Positions 1 to 9,774 are shown, numbered from the stretch's first letter. The stretch: DNA of 64,000 nucleotides from JAZKFT01 sp965246935 (GCA_965246935.1 CBDFGC010000002.1:1-64000), one strand, 5' to 3'. Numbers and translations are program-made. Notes: generated from the sequence alone by a model not told the origin.

Positions 1-1113
1 CTTCCCGTACGCTACAATTTTTTAAACCTGGCACGTTATGGCGGCTATTGTGAAAAAGCGATCCGCGATCAGTTCAGCAAGAAGCTGCCTTTTGAAAAAT
101 TGTATGACGGCTTATACGAGGGCTTGAAAAAGAAGGAATGCCTGCTGGCCATTGACCCTACTTTTATTTCGAAAGCAGGTAAAGAAACACCGGGCTTAGG
201 CTGGTTCTGGAACGGGACGCATCAGCGGGCGGAGAAAGGACTGGAAGCAACTGTATTGGCCATGATAGATGTGGAAGACAGAACGGCTTATCACCTGGAA
301 GCAGTTCAGACAAAGGCATTGGCAAAAGAGGATAAGGCAGCAGCAACAGACAATCGGGTAGTGCAGTATGCCACTATGATTACAGAACGAAAAGAGCGGA
401 TTCAATTATACACGAAAGTAATTGTGGCCGATGGCTTCTTTATGAAGAAAAACTTTATAGATGCAGTAACAAAAGAAGGGTTTGTGGTAGTGAGCAAAGG
501 GCGCCGGGACGCTAATTTAAAATATTTGTATAACGGAAAACAGAATGGCGGCAAAGGTCGGCCTAAGCAGTTCAGCGGTAAGGTAGATGTAAAGAACATC
601 GACCGGCGGGTGTGGAAAGTATGTTATGAAGAGGAGGAGATGGTGGCCTATGAAGCAATTGTGTATAGCGTGTTGTTAAAGCGAAAAGTTAAGGCGGTTT
701 ATGTAGAACGAAAGGACAGGCAAGGCTATGAGGTATTGATCAGCACTAATGTAGAGATGGAAGGAGAAAAAGTTCTTACCTATTACCGCTTACGTTTCCA
801 GATAGAATTTTTGATACGGGATGCCAAGACTAGTGCGGGATTGGAACACTGCCAGGGGCGAAGTGAAGAGAAGTTGTATAATCACTGGAACATGTCCTTG
901 TTCAGCGTATCGATAGTGAAGTGGCAATGGTGGGCAAAACTGCCAGCAGCAGAAAAGAAAGGAACGCCATTTTCGATGCGCAGTGCTAAAACTTATTGCC
1001 TTAATAAATATATGGCAGAAACTATTTTTGCAAACTTAGAGCTGGACATGACTTGTAATAAAATAAAAAGGCTGTTCAACAAGTGCTTAAACATTGGCAA
1101 TATGGCCGCTTAA
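1..1113 (+). CDS. IS4-family transposase (5' end outside the window)
   Basis: This is a DDE transposase that cuts and joins the ends of its own insertion sequence. The frame is open from base 1, giving 370 visible codons. Copy B shows that about 43 more residues lie upstream. The catalytic acids are visible: Asp in LLAIDPTF (about visible residue 52), Asp in VIVADGFF (about 144), and the IS4 signature Y-x2-R-x3-E-x6-K in YRLRFQIEFLIRDAK (about 262-276). The spacing matches the IS4 signature exactly. Unlike copy B, this copy has no frameshift or internal stop in the visible part, so it could encode active enzyme and could also act on copy B in trans. Confidence 0.93.
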   Translation, partial: LPVRYNFLNLARYGGYCEKAIRDQFSKKLPFEKLYDGLYEGLKKKECLLAIDPTFISKAGKETPGLGWFWNGTHQRAEKGLEATVLAMIDVEDRTAYHLEAVQTKALAKEDKAAATDNRVVQYATMITERKERIQLYTKVIVADGFFMKKNFIDAVTKEGFVVVSKGRRDANLKYLYNGKQNGGKGRPKQFSGKVDVKNIDRRVWKVCYEEEEMVAYEAIVYSVLLKRKVKAVYVERKDRQGYEVLISTNVEMEGEKVLTYYRLRFQIEFLIRDAKTSAGLEHCQGRSEEKLYNHWNMSLFSVSIVKWQWWAKLPAAEKKGTPFSMRSAKTYCLNKYMAETIFANLELDMTCNKIKRLFNKCLNIGNMAA

Positions 1114-1131
1114 TTCCTTCCGAACTATTGA
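1..1131 (+). mobile_element. IS4-family insertion sequence, copy A, cut by the window edge
   Basis: The right terminal inverted repeat AATTCCTTCCGAACTATTG lies at 1112-1130. The same sequence ends copy B at 50090-50108, and its reverse complement starts copy B at 48783-48801. Nearly the whole body matches copy B. The left end, with roughly 43 codons of transposase, lies outside the window. Just beyond the right end lies the remnant of a gene that the element has probably interrupted. Confidence 0.9.
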
Positions 1132-1363
1132 CATATATATTGAGAATAAAACGACCGCCACGACGGATTCAATTCCGAATACCTCCTATGTGGTAATGAA
1201 GCCTTCAAAAAATAACAAACGAACAATTTATTTTTTTGCCGGGTGGGAACAAACAGATAGCCACTTTAGCACACCCGAAAGTTTTGCAGCTTATTTACAG
1301 GAAACGGCGGATAAATTGGCTCACCCTATTCAGGTAAGCTTTATTAATATAAAAGATAAATAA
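1131..1363 (+). pseudogene. C-terminal fragment of a DUF4861-like protein, cut by IS4
   Basis: Immediately after the IS4 end an open frame continues without a start of its own and ends with a stop at 1363. It reads DSIPNTSYVVMKPS, then IYFFAGWEQTDSHFSTPESF and a closing HPIQVSF. This resembles the end of DUF4861 proteins, which sit in uronan and pectin loci. I match it from memory, so the family is tentative. The context fits: polysaccharide-degradation genes follow on the same strand. A frame running from inside the IS into this piece (ATG at 1094) is a chance chimera. Confidence 0.45.
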
Positions 1364-1409
1364 TGACTGGAGGAAGCGGAATTCAGGCAACGCCTTCTAA
1401 TAACATATC

Positions 1410-3839
1410 ATGAAGAAACAAACTACCTGTCCATTCATTGTAGCGATGTTGCTGCTGATGCTATCAGTACAGCTTCCATACATGCGGATACCAAAAAGAA
1501 ACAAAATGCACTGATTGATACGCCTGCATACAGTGCTGACACCAATCAAATTATCTCCATTACTTATCCCCAACTGACCGAACGGGAAGGGGCAGGATTG
1601 CAGTTGCCGGTACCTCCGGCCCAACATCCGCGGCTTTACTTAATGCCAGCAGATATTCCGGCGCTAAAAGAGAAAATGAGCAACCCTTTATTAAAAGATT
1701 GCTGGAAAAAAATAACCGATGCAGCTTCTTATACAACCGATGGTTACCTGCCGTTGGATGGTGAGAAATATAATAATAATGTTACCGAAAGCGATGCCAT
1801 CGAAGCTAAAGCCTTTTTATATGTAATAAATAAAGATGTACAAACAGGCCGCAATGCTGTTGATGCTTTACTGCATTATTATGCCACGCTTAAAATTGAT
1901 ATGAACCGTCCTGATGTTACCCGTGAAATTGGCCGGGCCATCGTAACCGGTTCGATGGTATATGACTGGTGCTATCCGTTACTAACTACAGAAGAAAAAA
2001 ATACACTCATTGGCCGCATGGAAACGCTGGCCACTAAAATGGAAATCGGGTGGCCGCAGATAAAAGGAAGTTCGGTTACCGGCCATACAGTGGAAGCACA
2101 GTTATCGAGAGATATGTTGTCCTTAGCTATTGCCACCTACAACGAAAAGCCAATCATCTATAACAGGGTTGCGGGCAGGATGCTTGCTGAATTTGTGCCG
2201 GCCCGTAATTTTTATTACCCGGCCGGCTATCACCACCAGGGGAGTGCGTATGGCGCTTACCGGTTTAATTGGGAGATGTACGCCACTTTCATTTTTGACC
2301 GGATGGGCTATCCCGGTTTGTATGGAAAGGAACAGGCAAAAATACCCTACTACTTTATTTACAGTCGCAGGCCTGATGGACAATTGCTACGGAATGGTGA
2401 TGATTACAGTGAAAACGCATATTCCTTTGGCTCCTGGTGGCAATTGGGGCAAGGCGTGGGTTTATTAGCAGGCAGCTATCATAACGATCCGATCGTTTTA
2501 AATGAGGCTTTAAAAGAAAGAGCACCAGGCAGTAGCCGGGATTATCTTTTTGACTTTTTATTTTTTAACCCCAAAGCTATTTCACCAGCTACCAAAGCAT
2601 CGCTTCCGCTAACCAACTATTTTGCTGCACCGTTTGGCGACATGATTGCAAGAACAGGTTGGATAGATGGCATTTCATCGCCGGCGGTTGTTGCAGAAAT
2701 GAAAGTGCAGGTGTATAATTTTTCCAATCACCAGCACCTGGATGCCGGCAGTTTTCAGCTTTATTACAAAGGGCCTATGGCCGTACAATCAGGCGTTTAC
2801 CAGGGGAAAAGCGGCAACTATGGGGACGAGCATTTTTTAAATTACGCCCAGCGGTCTATAGCCCATAATACCATGCTCATATACGATCCCGCTGAAAAAT
2901 TTACCTGGCACGATAAGGCGATTCTTAACGATGGCGGACAACCCTTTCCGAACGGCGGGGCCGAAGCGGTAACTATAAAAGAGTTGTTAGAAAAGGGCTA
3001 TAAAACCGGTGAAGTATTGGCCCATGCTGTTGGCCCTGATTCAATAGCACCGGAATTTTCTTATTTAAAAGGCGACATCGGCGAAGCCTATTCTAAGAAA
3101 GTAAAAAGCTTTAAAAGGTCTTTCGTTTTTTTAAATTTTAAAAACGTAGTCATACCTGCCGCCCTGATTGTATTTGATAAGGTAAGTGTGGCTGATGCAT
3201 CTTTTAAGAAGTACTGGTTGTTGCATTGTGTGGAAGAACCACAGATAAATGATAATTACACAACTGTTACCAGAATAGAAAAAGGCTATAGTGGAAAAAT
3301 GGTTAATACAACATTACTTCCCGATAAACGTGATTTGATAATTGATAAAATAGGAGGGAAGGGAAAAGAATATGATGTATTCGGAGAAAATTTTCCGCAA
3401 GCCGCAAAGCCAATGTCCAATTCAACAGATAGTGCGGTATGGCGGATACAGATTTCACCAAAAGCGGCGGTTGCTGATAACCTGTTTTTAAATGTGATGC
3501 AGGTAATGGATAAGGACGTGAACCTGCCTGCTGTAAATACACCTGAAAGGATAGAGACAGATTTGTTTACCGGCGCCAGGATTAGTGACCGGATTGTTCT
3601 ATTCAGTAAAAGCGGAACGGCCGTTAGTAAACCATTTCGTTTAACTACTAACCGGTAATGGCGAATGGAAAGTATTAATTACAGATGTACAGGAAGGAAT
3701 TTGGAACGTACAATCCAAAGGTGTTAATCGAACGATTAAAAATAACGCCGGCGTTTTATATTTTACAGCTAAAGCCGGCGAATATCGTATTTCATGCGTA
3801 AAAGCATTTATCAGATGTTTTATACTTTATTCTACATAA
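1410..3839 (+). pseudogene. hepB: Heparinase II-like polysaccharide lyase (PL21), frameshifted at both ends
   Basis: Heparinase II cleaves heparin and heparan sulfate by beta-elimination in the periplasm. The central frame (1598-3658, 686 codons) matches Pedobacter heparinase II throughout: an early HPRLYL, VYDWCYPLL, GHTVE (catalytic His/Glu region), YHHQGSAYGAYRF, NHQHLDAGSF and RSIAHNTMLIYDP. A plausible signal peptide (MKKQTTCPFIVAMLLL) starts at ATG 1410 in another frame and stops soon after, so a shift near 1475-1500 is needed. At the 3' end the frame stops at 3658, but the expected C-terminus (GNGEWKVLITD, then VLYFTAKAGEYRIS) continues in another frame from about 3654 to 3839. The position I align with a zinc-ligand Asp of heparinase II reads Gln in KGPMAVQSG. 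Two errors plus this change suggest a decayed gene, though sequencing indels remain possible. Confidence 0.82.
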
Positions 3840-4069
3840 AAAGGTGCGATGTCAGGATCGAATTAGTACTTGAACGAAGCACGGGTGCCTTCCGTTTATT
3901 ACTGTTGTATACTTTCTATTGGGTAATGTGCAAAGAAGGTGTAAAAAAAAGTAAGCAGAAATACCACTTAATGCTTACAAAAGATAGACCTCAGTCCGAA
4001 GAACAGCGAGCTAAAACGAAAGATACCATTACCCCTGCCCGCTCATACAGAAAAGAACGCCGTACCTAA

Positions 4070-4860
4070 AATACCGGCTTTTCTAATGAAGCAATTGCCC
4101 TGATCGTTAATCGTAAAGCCGTTGGACCTATCAGAATGGCGGCCTGAAAGCATTGATGAACAAATCTTCTAATAGGAATGAAAGTGAATTGGAGGCATAC
4201 CACTACTATTACAGAAGACTTAGCCTTCATCCGCCCCGTAGCATTTGAACTAGTACTGAAAATCGAGAAAGCAACCGGCATCCAAAGAAGCCCGACGAGA
4301 GTATTAGCGTGGATGAAAAAACACGGTTTCCGCTTTTAAAACCGGGCATATACCGGCCAAAACAATAGCAGCAATGGGTGCAGTAAAACACTCAAACCTG
4401 CCATCAAAGCCGCTAGGCACCTAGCTTTTTATGGACGCTGTGTGCTACAACCTTTTCTTTGTTATCTGTGGTGTTTGACGAGGCTGTTTATACCAGCGGC
4501 AGCAGGTAGGAACCGTATTAATGTCTTAGGTGCGTAGATGTCAAAGAAGTGGCCTACACCAACACCACTTACATCTGACACCCTCAGCTTTCTTAAAACA
4601 ATTAAGGAAAAAGTATAGAGATAAGTTGCTATTGTTGACAATGCGTTATCAACATTGTCTGGCCGTAAAGGAATTTGCCCGCTCTATTAACATTGAGTTG
4701 TTGTTTTTGCCGCCTTACTCACTTAATATTATAGAGCGGCTTTGGAAATTTACAAAAAAGCAAATCCTGCATGCCCGATATTATGATGACTGATAAATTT
4801 CACACGGCCATTGTCTTCTTCAAAAATATTAATAAAAAATATAAGCAGATCTGCAATCTT
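4070..4860 (+). pseudogene. IS630-family transposase remnant
   Basis: Scattered pieces of one transposase lie in several plus-strand frames. A helix-turn-helix end (RVLAWMKKHGFRF) ends in a stop near 4339. A broken middle follows. The C-terminal DDE segment (LPPYSLNIIERLWKFTKKQ, about 4700-4765) has the Glu-containing IIERLW motif typical of IS630/Tc1-mariner transposases. No continuous frame remains, so the element is dead. It lies between the broken heparinase gene and the hydrolase operon and may have contributed to decay of the former. I could not fix its terminal repeats. Confidence 0.7.
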
Positions 4861-4931
4861 TACTCACTCTGAACTTATTGATCCTAACATTGCACCTGCA
4901 GAATGATGTGTAAGTTAAAAAGTATTCTATC

Positions 4932-4960
4932 ATTCCGCTTCGTGAGACACGAAGCGGAGC
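4932..4960. repeat. Short palindrome family P, copy 1
   Basis: CCGCTTCGTG-AGA-CACGAAGCGG is a perfect 10-bp stem with a 3-base loop. Related copies lie at about 42581, 45351, 45559, 48272 and 52155. This is the only copy outside the 42-52 kb island. It has no T-run, so it is not an obvious terminator. Confidence 0.8.
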
Positions 4961-5087
4961 GAGGACGGGGATATACCGCTTTTTACATTAAAAGGTGTTA
5001 TATTTAAGTTGATCTATTGCACAGTTTTAATCGCAATGGAGTATAATTAAAACAGATAAGTCAGAAAAGATAACGTAGGCAGCAAAT

Positions 5088-5288
5088 GATAAGTGAGGTT
5101 ATTAAATAAGTTAAGCAAGATGTTGATGGTAATTTGACTAATAGAACAAGAGCAACCCGCCGCTATTGGTTGTTTAAAAGCTACACAGAGGCACCCCTCT
5201 ACACGCCTGGGCGTGGAGAGGGGCCGGGGGGTGAGGGCAATGTCGGCATAGCAGTAAAGGATAAAGTTATTTTGACAGCTTTACCAAG
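5088..5288. repeat. MITE-like element, left copy
   Basis: About 200 bp that aligns, as its reverse complement, with 9575-9774. Shared blocks include the end motif AAGTTATTTTGACAGCTTT, the string GTGAGGGCAATG, a GC-rich hairpin (CCCCTCT...AGAGGGG), CACAGAGG and a degenerate opposite end (AAATAAGTTAAGC). Similarity is moderate, by eye about two thirds of positions. Inverted A/T-rich ends, a central hairpin and no gene are typical of a non-autonomous mobile element. Confidence 0.7.
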
Positions 5289-5309
5289 TCATTAAAAAAC
5301 AGAACTATT

Positions 5310-6521
5310 ATGAAAAGAAGAGAATTTACAAGCATGGCAGGCATATTGGCTGCAGGTACACTGCTTACACCTTTGCTTGGGAGCAGTAAAAACAAACCGG
5401 ATTTTTTTGACGATTATTTCCCTGATGATAATGGCTTACCCGCCAATCTTCCCGGTAACATTAAGCAGTTAATCTTGAATGTTTCCAAAACGGAATACAG
5501 CGCCGCAAATACGGATTGGGATGGCTCTATTCAAATTGAAGGCTTACTGCGTTTTGCTAAACGGGGTTATAAGGATGGATTAAAATATGCAGATAATTGG
5601 TTTAAGTATCATGTGGAGCATGATGGTAAATTAACGGATGAAGAATATTATAAACAATATGACGGGCCACATGCAAGAATACTTAGAGATGGGCCATTGA
5701 CATTTGTAATTTACTCTGCCAACCTGGGTGTGTCGTTCCCGGTGCATGAATTATACAAACAAACAAAAAATCCGGTGGCAAAAAGGGTTTGCATGGATGT
5801 TGCCGATGCTATCTTACATTATGCAGGCAGGGATAGGTTTGGCATGCTGGCACATGATGATATTAATTATGCTGCTTTCGCAATTCCGGATACTGCCTAT
5901 TGGGCTACAAGAGCCAACGCCATCGCCGCTGTATTAAGTACCGATAAAGGCGCTGCTGATGTTTACTGGAAACAATCCATTTTTCAATTAGAAACCGGTA
6001 TTAAATATTTTTTGGATACAAACAAGAAAATTGTACGTACCGGTTTATTTAAAGGCGAACCCGCCACTACGTATTGGTGCCGTTCACAAGGTTGGTTATT
6101 ATGGGCTATCAGTGGCTTATTGCGTTACCTGCCTAAGGAACATCCGAAATTTAAGACGGTAGCTGAAAGCATGAAAACCATTGCGGATGGATTGACGAAT
6201 TACCAAACTAAAAGCGGCGCCTTAACGGTACTGGTAGATGATCCGTCAACCCCCGAAGAAGTAACCGGTATGGCCATGACGGTGGCTTCCATAAAGGAGG
6301 CCATGCGCAATGGATGGATACCAAAACAATATGATAACTACTGCAATAAAGGCTGGGACTATATTAAAAAAAGTGTGGATGAACAAGGCAACGTACACAA
6401 TGCTTACACTGGTTGGGCCGTAACTGCCGAAGAAAAAAAGACCGACCTGATGGACAAAAATTTCCGGGGGTTTGTACCGGGGATTATTATGGTAGCAGCA
6501 GACGAAATGACAAGGCCTTAA
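5310..6521 (+). CDS. Unsaturated uronyl hydrolase, GH88/GH105 type, Tat-exported
   Basis: Enzymes of this (alpha/alpha)6-barrel group remove the 4,5-unsaturated uronic acid that polysaccharide lyases leave at the non-reducing end of oligosaccharides. The 403-residue length is normal. The N-terminus MKRREFTSMAGILAAGTLL is a twin-arginine-type signal, suggesting export after folding. Visible family blocks are AHDDINYAAFAIPDTAYWAT, with the likely catalytic Asp region, and YWCRSQGWLLWAISGLLRYL. It is the first gene of a tight operon with the GlcG-like protein, reductase and transporter. With the lyase gene upstream it would form a uronan pathway, but that lyase gene looks broken. GH88 versus GH105 is not settled by eye. 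Confidence 0.85.
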   Translation: MKRREFTSMAGILAAGTLLTPLLGSSKNKPDFFDDYFPDDNGLPANLPGNIKQLILNVSKTEYSAANTDWDGSIQIEGLLRFAKRGYKDGLKYADNWFKYHVEHDGKLTDEEYYKQYDGPHARILRDGPLTFVIYSANLGVSFPVHELYKQTKNPVAKRVCMDVADAILHYAGRDRFGMLAHDDINYAAFAIPDTAYWATRANAIAAVLSTDKGAADVYWKQSIFQLETGIKYFLDTNKKIVRTGLFKGEPATTYWCRSQGWLLWAISGLLRYLPKEHPKFKTVAESMKTIADGLTNYQTKSGALTVLVDDPSTPEEVTGMAMTVASIKEAMRNGWIPKQYDNYCNKGWDYIKKSVDEQGNVHNAYTGWAVTAEEKKTDLMDKNFRGFVPGIIMVAADEMTRP

Positions 6522-6550
6522 AATAAAATCAGCAAATAAAACTGTTGTAC

Positions 6551-7075
6551 ATGCCAATCAATATTCTTTCAATATCACAGGCAGAGGCTTCCAGAATAGT
6601 GGCCTGCATTATTGAAAAAGCTTCCGGCGATGGTGGCAGCCCGGTGGCGGCTGCCGTAGTAGATGCGGCTGGCCGCCTGGTTGCTTTTACAGCTATGGAC
6701 GGCGTGATGCCAGCGAGTATTAAACTAGCCCAAAACAAGGCCTATTCGGCGGTGATTGGAAAACGGGATACGGACAGGTGGTCGGCTACAAAAAAGAACG
6801 GTGAGTGTGTAGACTTTGACATGCGTAACTGGACGGATGAAAACTTCAGCGGCTTTACCGGTGGAGTAGTCATTCAATTCAATAACCAGATTATTGGTGG
6901 CGTAGGCGTTAGCGGACGCAAGGGCCAGAAAGATGAAACTGACAGTTTGCTGCAGGACAACGAACTGGCTGATTATGGCCGGGCAATCATGACGACAAAT
7001 AAAAAAAGAGATCGTTTCGCAAACAATGGCGCTAAACAAAAGTTACCGGTAGCCATTTCAATAACTCATGATTAA
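6551..7075 (+). CDS. GlcG/HbpS-family (DUF336) protein
   Basis: A 174-residue protein of the GlcG/HbpS fold; relatives bind haem or cofactors and often sit in operons for glycolate or sugar-acid use. The core is recognisable: SPVAAAVVDAAGRLVAF, then IKLAQNKAYSAV and the glycine-rich GGVVIQFNNQIIGGVGVSG. I use the ATG at 6551; a TTG two codons earlier is less likely. It lies 29 bases after the hydrolase and ends 2 bases before the aldo/keto reductase start, so the genes are co-transcribed. It has no signal peptide. Its role here is unknown beyond the association with uronate catabolism. Confidence 0.8.
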   Translation: MPINILSISQAEASRIVACIIEKASGDGGSPVAAAVVDAAGRLVAFTAMDGVMPASIKLAQNKAYSAVIGKRDTDRWSATKKNGECVDFDMRNWTDENFSGFTGGVVIQFNNQIIGGVGVSGRKGQKDETDSLLQDNELADYGRAIMTTNKKRDRFANNGAKQKLPVAISITHD

Positions 7076-7077
7076 AT

Positions 7078-8115
7078 ATGAATATAATTACTACTACAAC
7101 AGACGCTACTAAACAAGACAGCAGTGAAAAAAATTACCTGCCGGGAACTGATATTTTGCTATCGCCTATCACATACGGCGCCTTTGCCATTGGTGGATGG
7201 TTTTGGGGCGGGGCCGATGAAGGCGATGCCGCTAAAGCTATAGAAGCCGCAATAGACAATGGTGTCACCACGATTGATACAGCACCCGTTTACGGGATGG
7301 GCCACAGCGAAAACGTGGTAGGCAATACGGTTAAAGACAAGCGTAATAAAGTGCAGTTGCTTACAAAATTCGGTATGCGCTGGGATACCACTTCCGGCGA
7401 CTTTGCCTTTGATACAAAAGACAACAGCGGCACCCCGGTAAAGGTGTATAAGTTCAATGGTAAACAAAGTGTGATAGAAGAATGCGAACGCAGTTTGAAA
7501 AGGTTACAGACCGATTACATGGATCTGTTTCAGATGCACTGGCCCGATAGCACGACACCCATTGAAGAAACAATGGAGGCCCTGGTGGATTTGAAACAAC
7601 AAGGAAAGATAAGAGCCGCCGGCGTTTGCAATTGCCCGGTTGATTTATTAAAAAAGGCCATTACCATTATGCCGGTTGCTACTAATCAGGTAGCATACAG
7701 TATGGTAAATCGTAATATAGAAAAAGACCTTGTTCCCTATTGCTTGGAGAACGGAATTGGCATTCTGCCACATACATCCTTGCAGAAGGGGTTGCTTACC
7801 GGAAAAATAAAACCGGGGCACCCGTTTGGTGAAGGCGACCATCGCCCCAACACCCCTTTCTTTAAAGTGCACAATCACAACGAGGTGATGAACATGCTTG
7901 AGAGTATTAAGACAATAGCGGATGAAAGAGGCATTAGCCTGGCCCAGTTAGCCATCAACTGGACGATGCAGCAGCCTGCCATTACCTCAGTTTTAGTAGG
8001 CGCAAGAAATGCGGAACAAATGATTGATAATGTAAAAGCAACAACCTTCACGTTAACCGAAAAAGAATTGTCAACCATCAATGCTGCTTTAACTACTATG
8101 AATCTTAAATTATAA
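7078..8115 (+). CDS. Aldo/keto reductase
   Basis: A cytoplasmic NAD(P)H-dependent oxidoreductase of 345 residues. Family signatures are clear: the catalytic Asp/Tyr segment TIDTAPVYGMGHSENVVG, a Lys in LLTKFGMRWD, the His region LFQMHWPD, and the cofactor-binding end TSVLVGARNAEQM. In this operon it probably reduces a keto- or aldehyde-sugar acid released from unsaturated uronates. That substrate is inferred from context only. It starts 2 bases after the GlcG-like gene and ends 3 bases before the transporter gene. Confidence 0.9.
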   Translation: MNIITTTTDATKQDSSEKNYLPGTDILLSPITYGAFAIGGWFWGGADEGDAAKAIEAAIDNGVTTIDTAPVYGMGHSENVVGNTVKDKRNKVQLLTKFGMRWDTTSGDFAFDTKDNSGTPVKVYKFNGKQSVIEECERSLKRLQTDYMDLFQMHWPDSTTPIEETMEALVDLKQQGKIRAAGVCNCPVDLLKKAITIMPVATNQVAYSMVNRNIEKDLVPYCLENGIGILPHTSLQKGLLTGKIKPGHPFGEGDHRPNTPFFKVHNHNEVMNMLESIKTIADERGISLAQLAINWTMQQPAITSVLVGARNAEQMIDNVKATTFTLTEKELSTINAALTTMNLKL

Positions 8116-8118
8116 AGC

Positions 8119-9249
8119 ATGAAAAGAATAACCAGAAACAGCTTCTTTGTGGCTTCGGTGCTGGCGGTACTGGCATCCATCGTGTTTTTTATTGTAAAAA
8201 AATATAGTGAAGGGGGACTATCACTTACCTTGTTTTGGCTGTTATTGGCAGTAGGCTTTATGCAAGCGGAAGGGCTGAAAAAATTTGCCTTTACGCTCAT
8301 CATTTTATCCGCTGTAAGTATAGCGCTAACCTTTCCACAATATTTTGTTACGTTAGGTACCTTTCAATTAAAGGGCCTGATCGTTCCGCTTCTGCAGATC
8401 ATCACGTTTGGTGTAGGCTGTACCATGAGTCCGCACGATTTGTCGGGTGTACTAAAAATGCCAAGGGCTGTTTTAATTGGGGTGCTTTGTCATTATACGA
8501 TTATGCCTTTTGTCGGATTCACCATTGCAAAAGTTTTTGGCTTTCCGCTGGAGATAGCTGCCGGTGTGGTATTGGTGGGCTGTATGCCCAGCGGCCTTGC
8601 CTCCAATGTAATTGCTTTTATTGCTAAAGCCAACCTGGCTTTATCGGTTACGGTTACCGCTGTTTCTACGTTGATAGCGCCGTTAATGACGCCACTATTA
8701 ATGAAATTCTTAGGCGGACAATTTGTACCGGTTAGTTTTAGTGCCCTGTTTTTCGATATTCTAAAGCTGGTGATTGCACCCATTTTTTTGGGTGTATTTA
8801 TCAACCATTTTTTTCATAAAAAGGCGGCCTGGATAGATAAGATCATGCCTAAGATATCCATGGCAGGCATTGCCTGTATCATTGTTATTATCACTGCTGC
8901 CGGCCGGGATAGTTTGCTACATGTTGGTGGGTTGTTAGTACTTGCCATGTTCCTGCACATGACGGTGGGCCTTATGCTTGGTTATTTTGGTGGAAGATTG
9001 TTTGGTTTGTCAAAATTAAATGCACGTACCATTGCTATTGAGGTGGGAATGCAAAATGGCGGACTTGCTTCAGGTATTGCTGTGCAAATGGGAAAGATTG
9101 CTACGGTTGGTTTGGCGCCTGCTGTAAACGGCCCGATTATGAATACTACTTTTTCTTTAATTGCTACCTGGTGGGGCAGTAAGCCGGTAGGAGAGGGCAT
9201 GAATGGCCAACCTTTAATTATAAATCATCCTGCTGCTATAGAAATATAA
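8119..9249 (+). CDS. BASS-family (bile acid:sodium symporter-like) transporter
   Basis: A 376-residue inner-membrane protein with about ten hydrophobic segments. BASS proteins couple uptake of organic anions to sodium. Conserved stretches include TFGVGCTMSPHDL, GCMPSGLASNVIAFIAKANL (the discontinuous helix motif) and IEVGMQNGGLASGIAV. As last gene of the hydrolase-GlcG-reductase operon it likely imports the organic acid the operon processes, though the substrate cannot be read from sequence. Relatives transport bile acids, pantoate or 2-keto-sugar acids. Confidence 0.85.
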   Translation: MKRITRNSFFVASVLAVLASIVFFIVKKYSEGGLSLTLFWLLLAVGFMQAEGLKKFAFTLIILSAVSIALTFPQYFVTLGTFQLKGLIVPLLQIITFGVGCTMSPHDLSGVLKMPRAVLIGVLCHYTIMPFVGFTIAKVFGFPLEIAAGVVLVGCMPSGLASNVIAFIAKANLALSVTVTAVSTLIAPLMTPLLMKFLGGQFVPVSFSALFFDILKLVIAPIFLGVFINHFFHKKAAWIDKIMPKISMAGIACIIVIITAAGRDSLLHVGGLLVLAMFLHMTVGLMLGYFGGRLFGLSKLNARTIAIEVGMQNGGLASGIAVQMGKIATVGLAPAVNGPIMNTTFSLIATWWGSKPVGEGMNGQPLIINHPAAIEI

Positions 9250-9260
9250 ATCGTTATGAA

Positions 9261-9361
9261 TGTCACCGGAGTGACAGTTTACATCAACATTAGTGACAAC
9301 ACATTTTTCAGTAAATTTTTAAACGGATTGTCAAATCACCAAAGAATTATGAACAGTGACA
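9261..9361. promoter_or_regulatory. Cluster of GTGACA/TGTCAC motifs after the transporter gene
   Basis: TGTCAC-CGGA-GTGACA (9261-9276) is a perfect 6-bp hairpin or palindromic operator. GTGACA recurs at 9293-9298 and 9356-9361, and TTGTCA at 9328-9333. Five related hexamers in 100 bp of otherwise A/T-rich sequence is notable, but no regulator of this type is encoded nearby. The hairpin is too short for a convincing terminator. The rest of 9250-9574 shows only a possible 49-codon frame at 9434, which I do not trust. Confidence 0.3.
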
Positions 9362-9574
9362 ATTGTGATAAACAGTATAACTCGTTATAAGTGAGTTGTT
9401 AAGTAATTAAATATAAGATCAAGGAGTTGGAAAATGAAGGACAGTAAGGTTATAAATGGAAACAAAGATGAGCAGAGGAAGGCTGTGCTACAGCGCAAGC
9501 AGGGCCATGTATGGCATTTGCGGTGCCGCCCCATACGAACTATTAATAGAATACAGTTAACGGGCTGCATTCGC

Positions 9575-9774
9575 CTTAGTTAAGTTTTCAAAATAAGTTC
9601 AGCATTTACTGCAATGCCGCTATTGCCCTCACCCCCGGCCCCTCTCCAGCCGTAAGGCTGGAGAGGAGTGCCTCTGTGCAACTTAAAAACTGCTAATAAC
9701 TGCGGATTTTTATTATTCTGTTCGCCAAATTCTAATTAAAATATTGCTTAACTTATTTTGACAACTTCACTTAG
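9575..9774. repeat. MITE-like element, right copy
   Basis: Inverted partner of 5088-5288. Its ends are inverted repeats of each other: AAGTTTTCAAAATAAGTT near 9581 and AACTTATTTTGACAACTT near 9750-9767. A central hairpin (CTCTCCAGCC-gtaa-GGCTGGAGAG) lies between. The end motif resembles the terminus of the composite repeats at 33.8 and 57.8 kb, suggesting one element family. Confidence 0.72.

Noticed and set aside
1094..1363. A complete 89-residue gene starting inside the IS
   Set aside because: Its first 12 codons are IS4 terminus; the rest is a fragment without a start.
3794..4069. 91-residue plus-strand frame after the lyase
   Set aside because: Its start overlaps the frameshifted C-terminal coding of the heparinase gene, and the rest is unrelated low-information sequence leading into the IS630 remnant.
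9385..9570. 61-residue minus-strand frame and an opposing 49-codon frame
   Set aside because: They overlap each other between a motif cluster and a MITE, with no recognisable signal or promoter.
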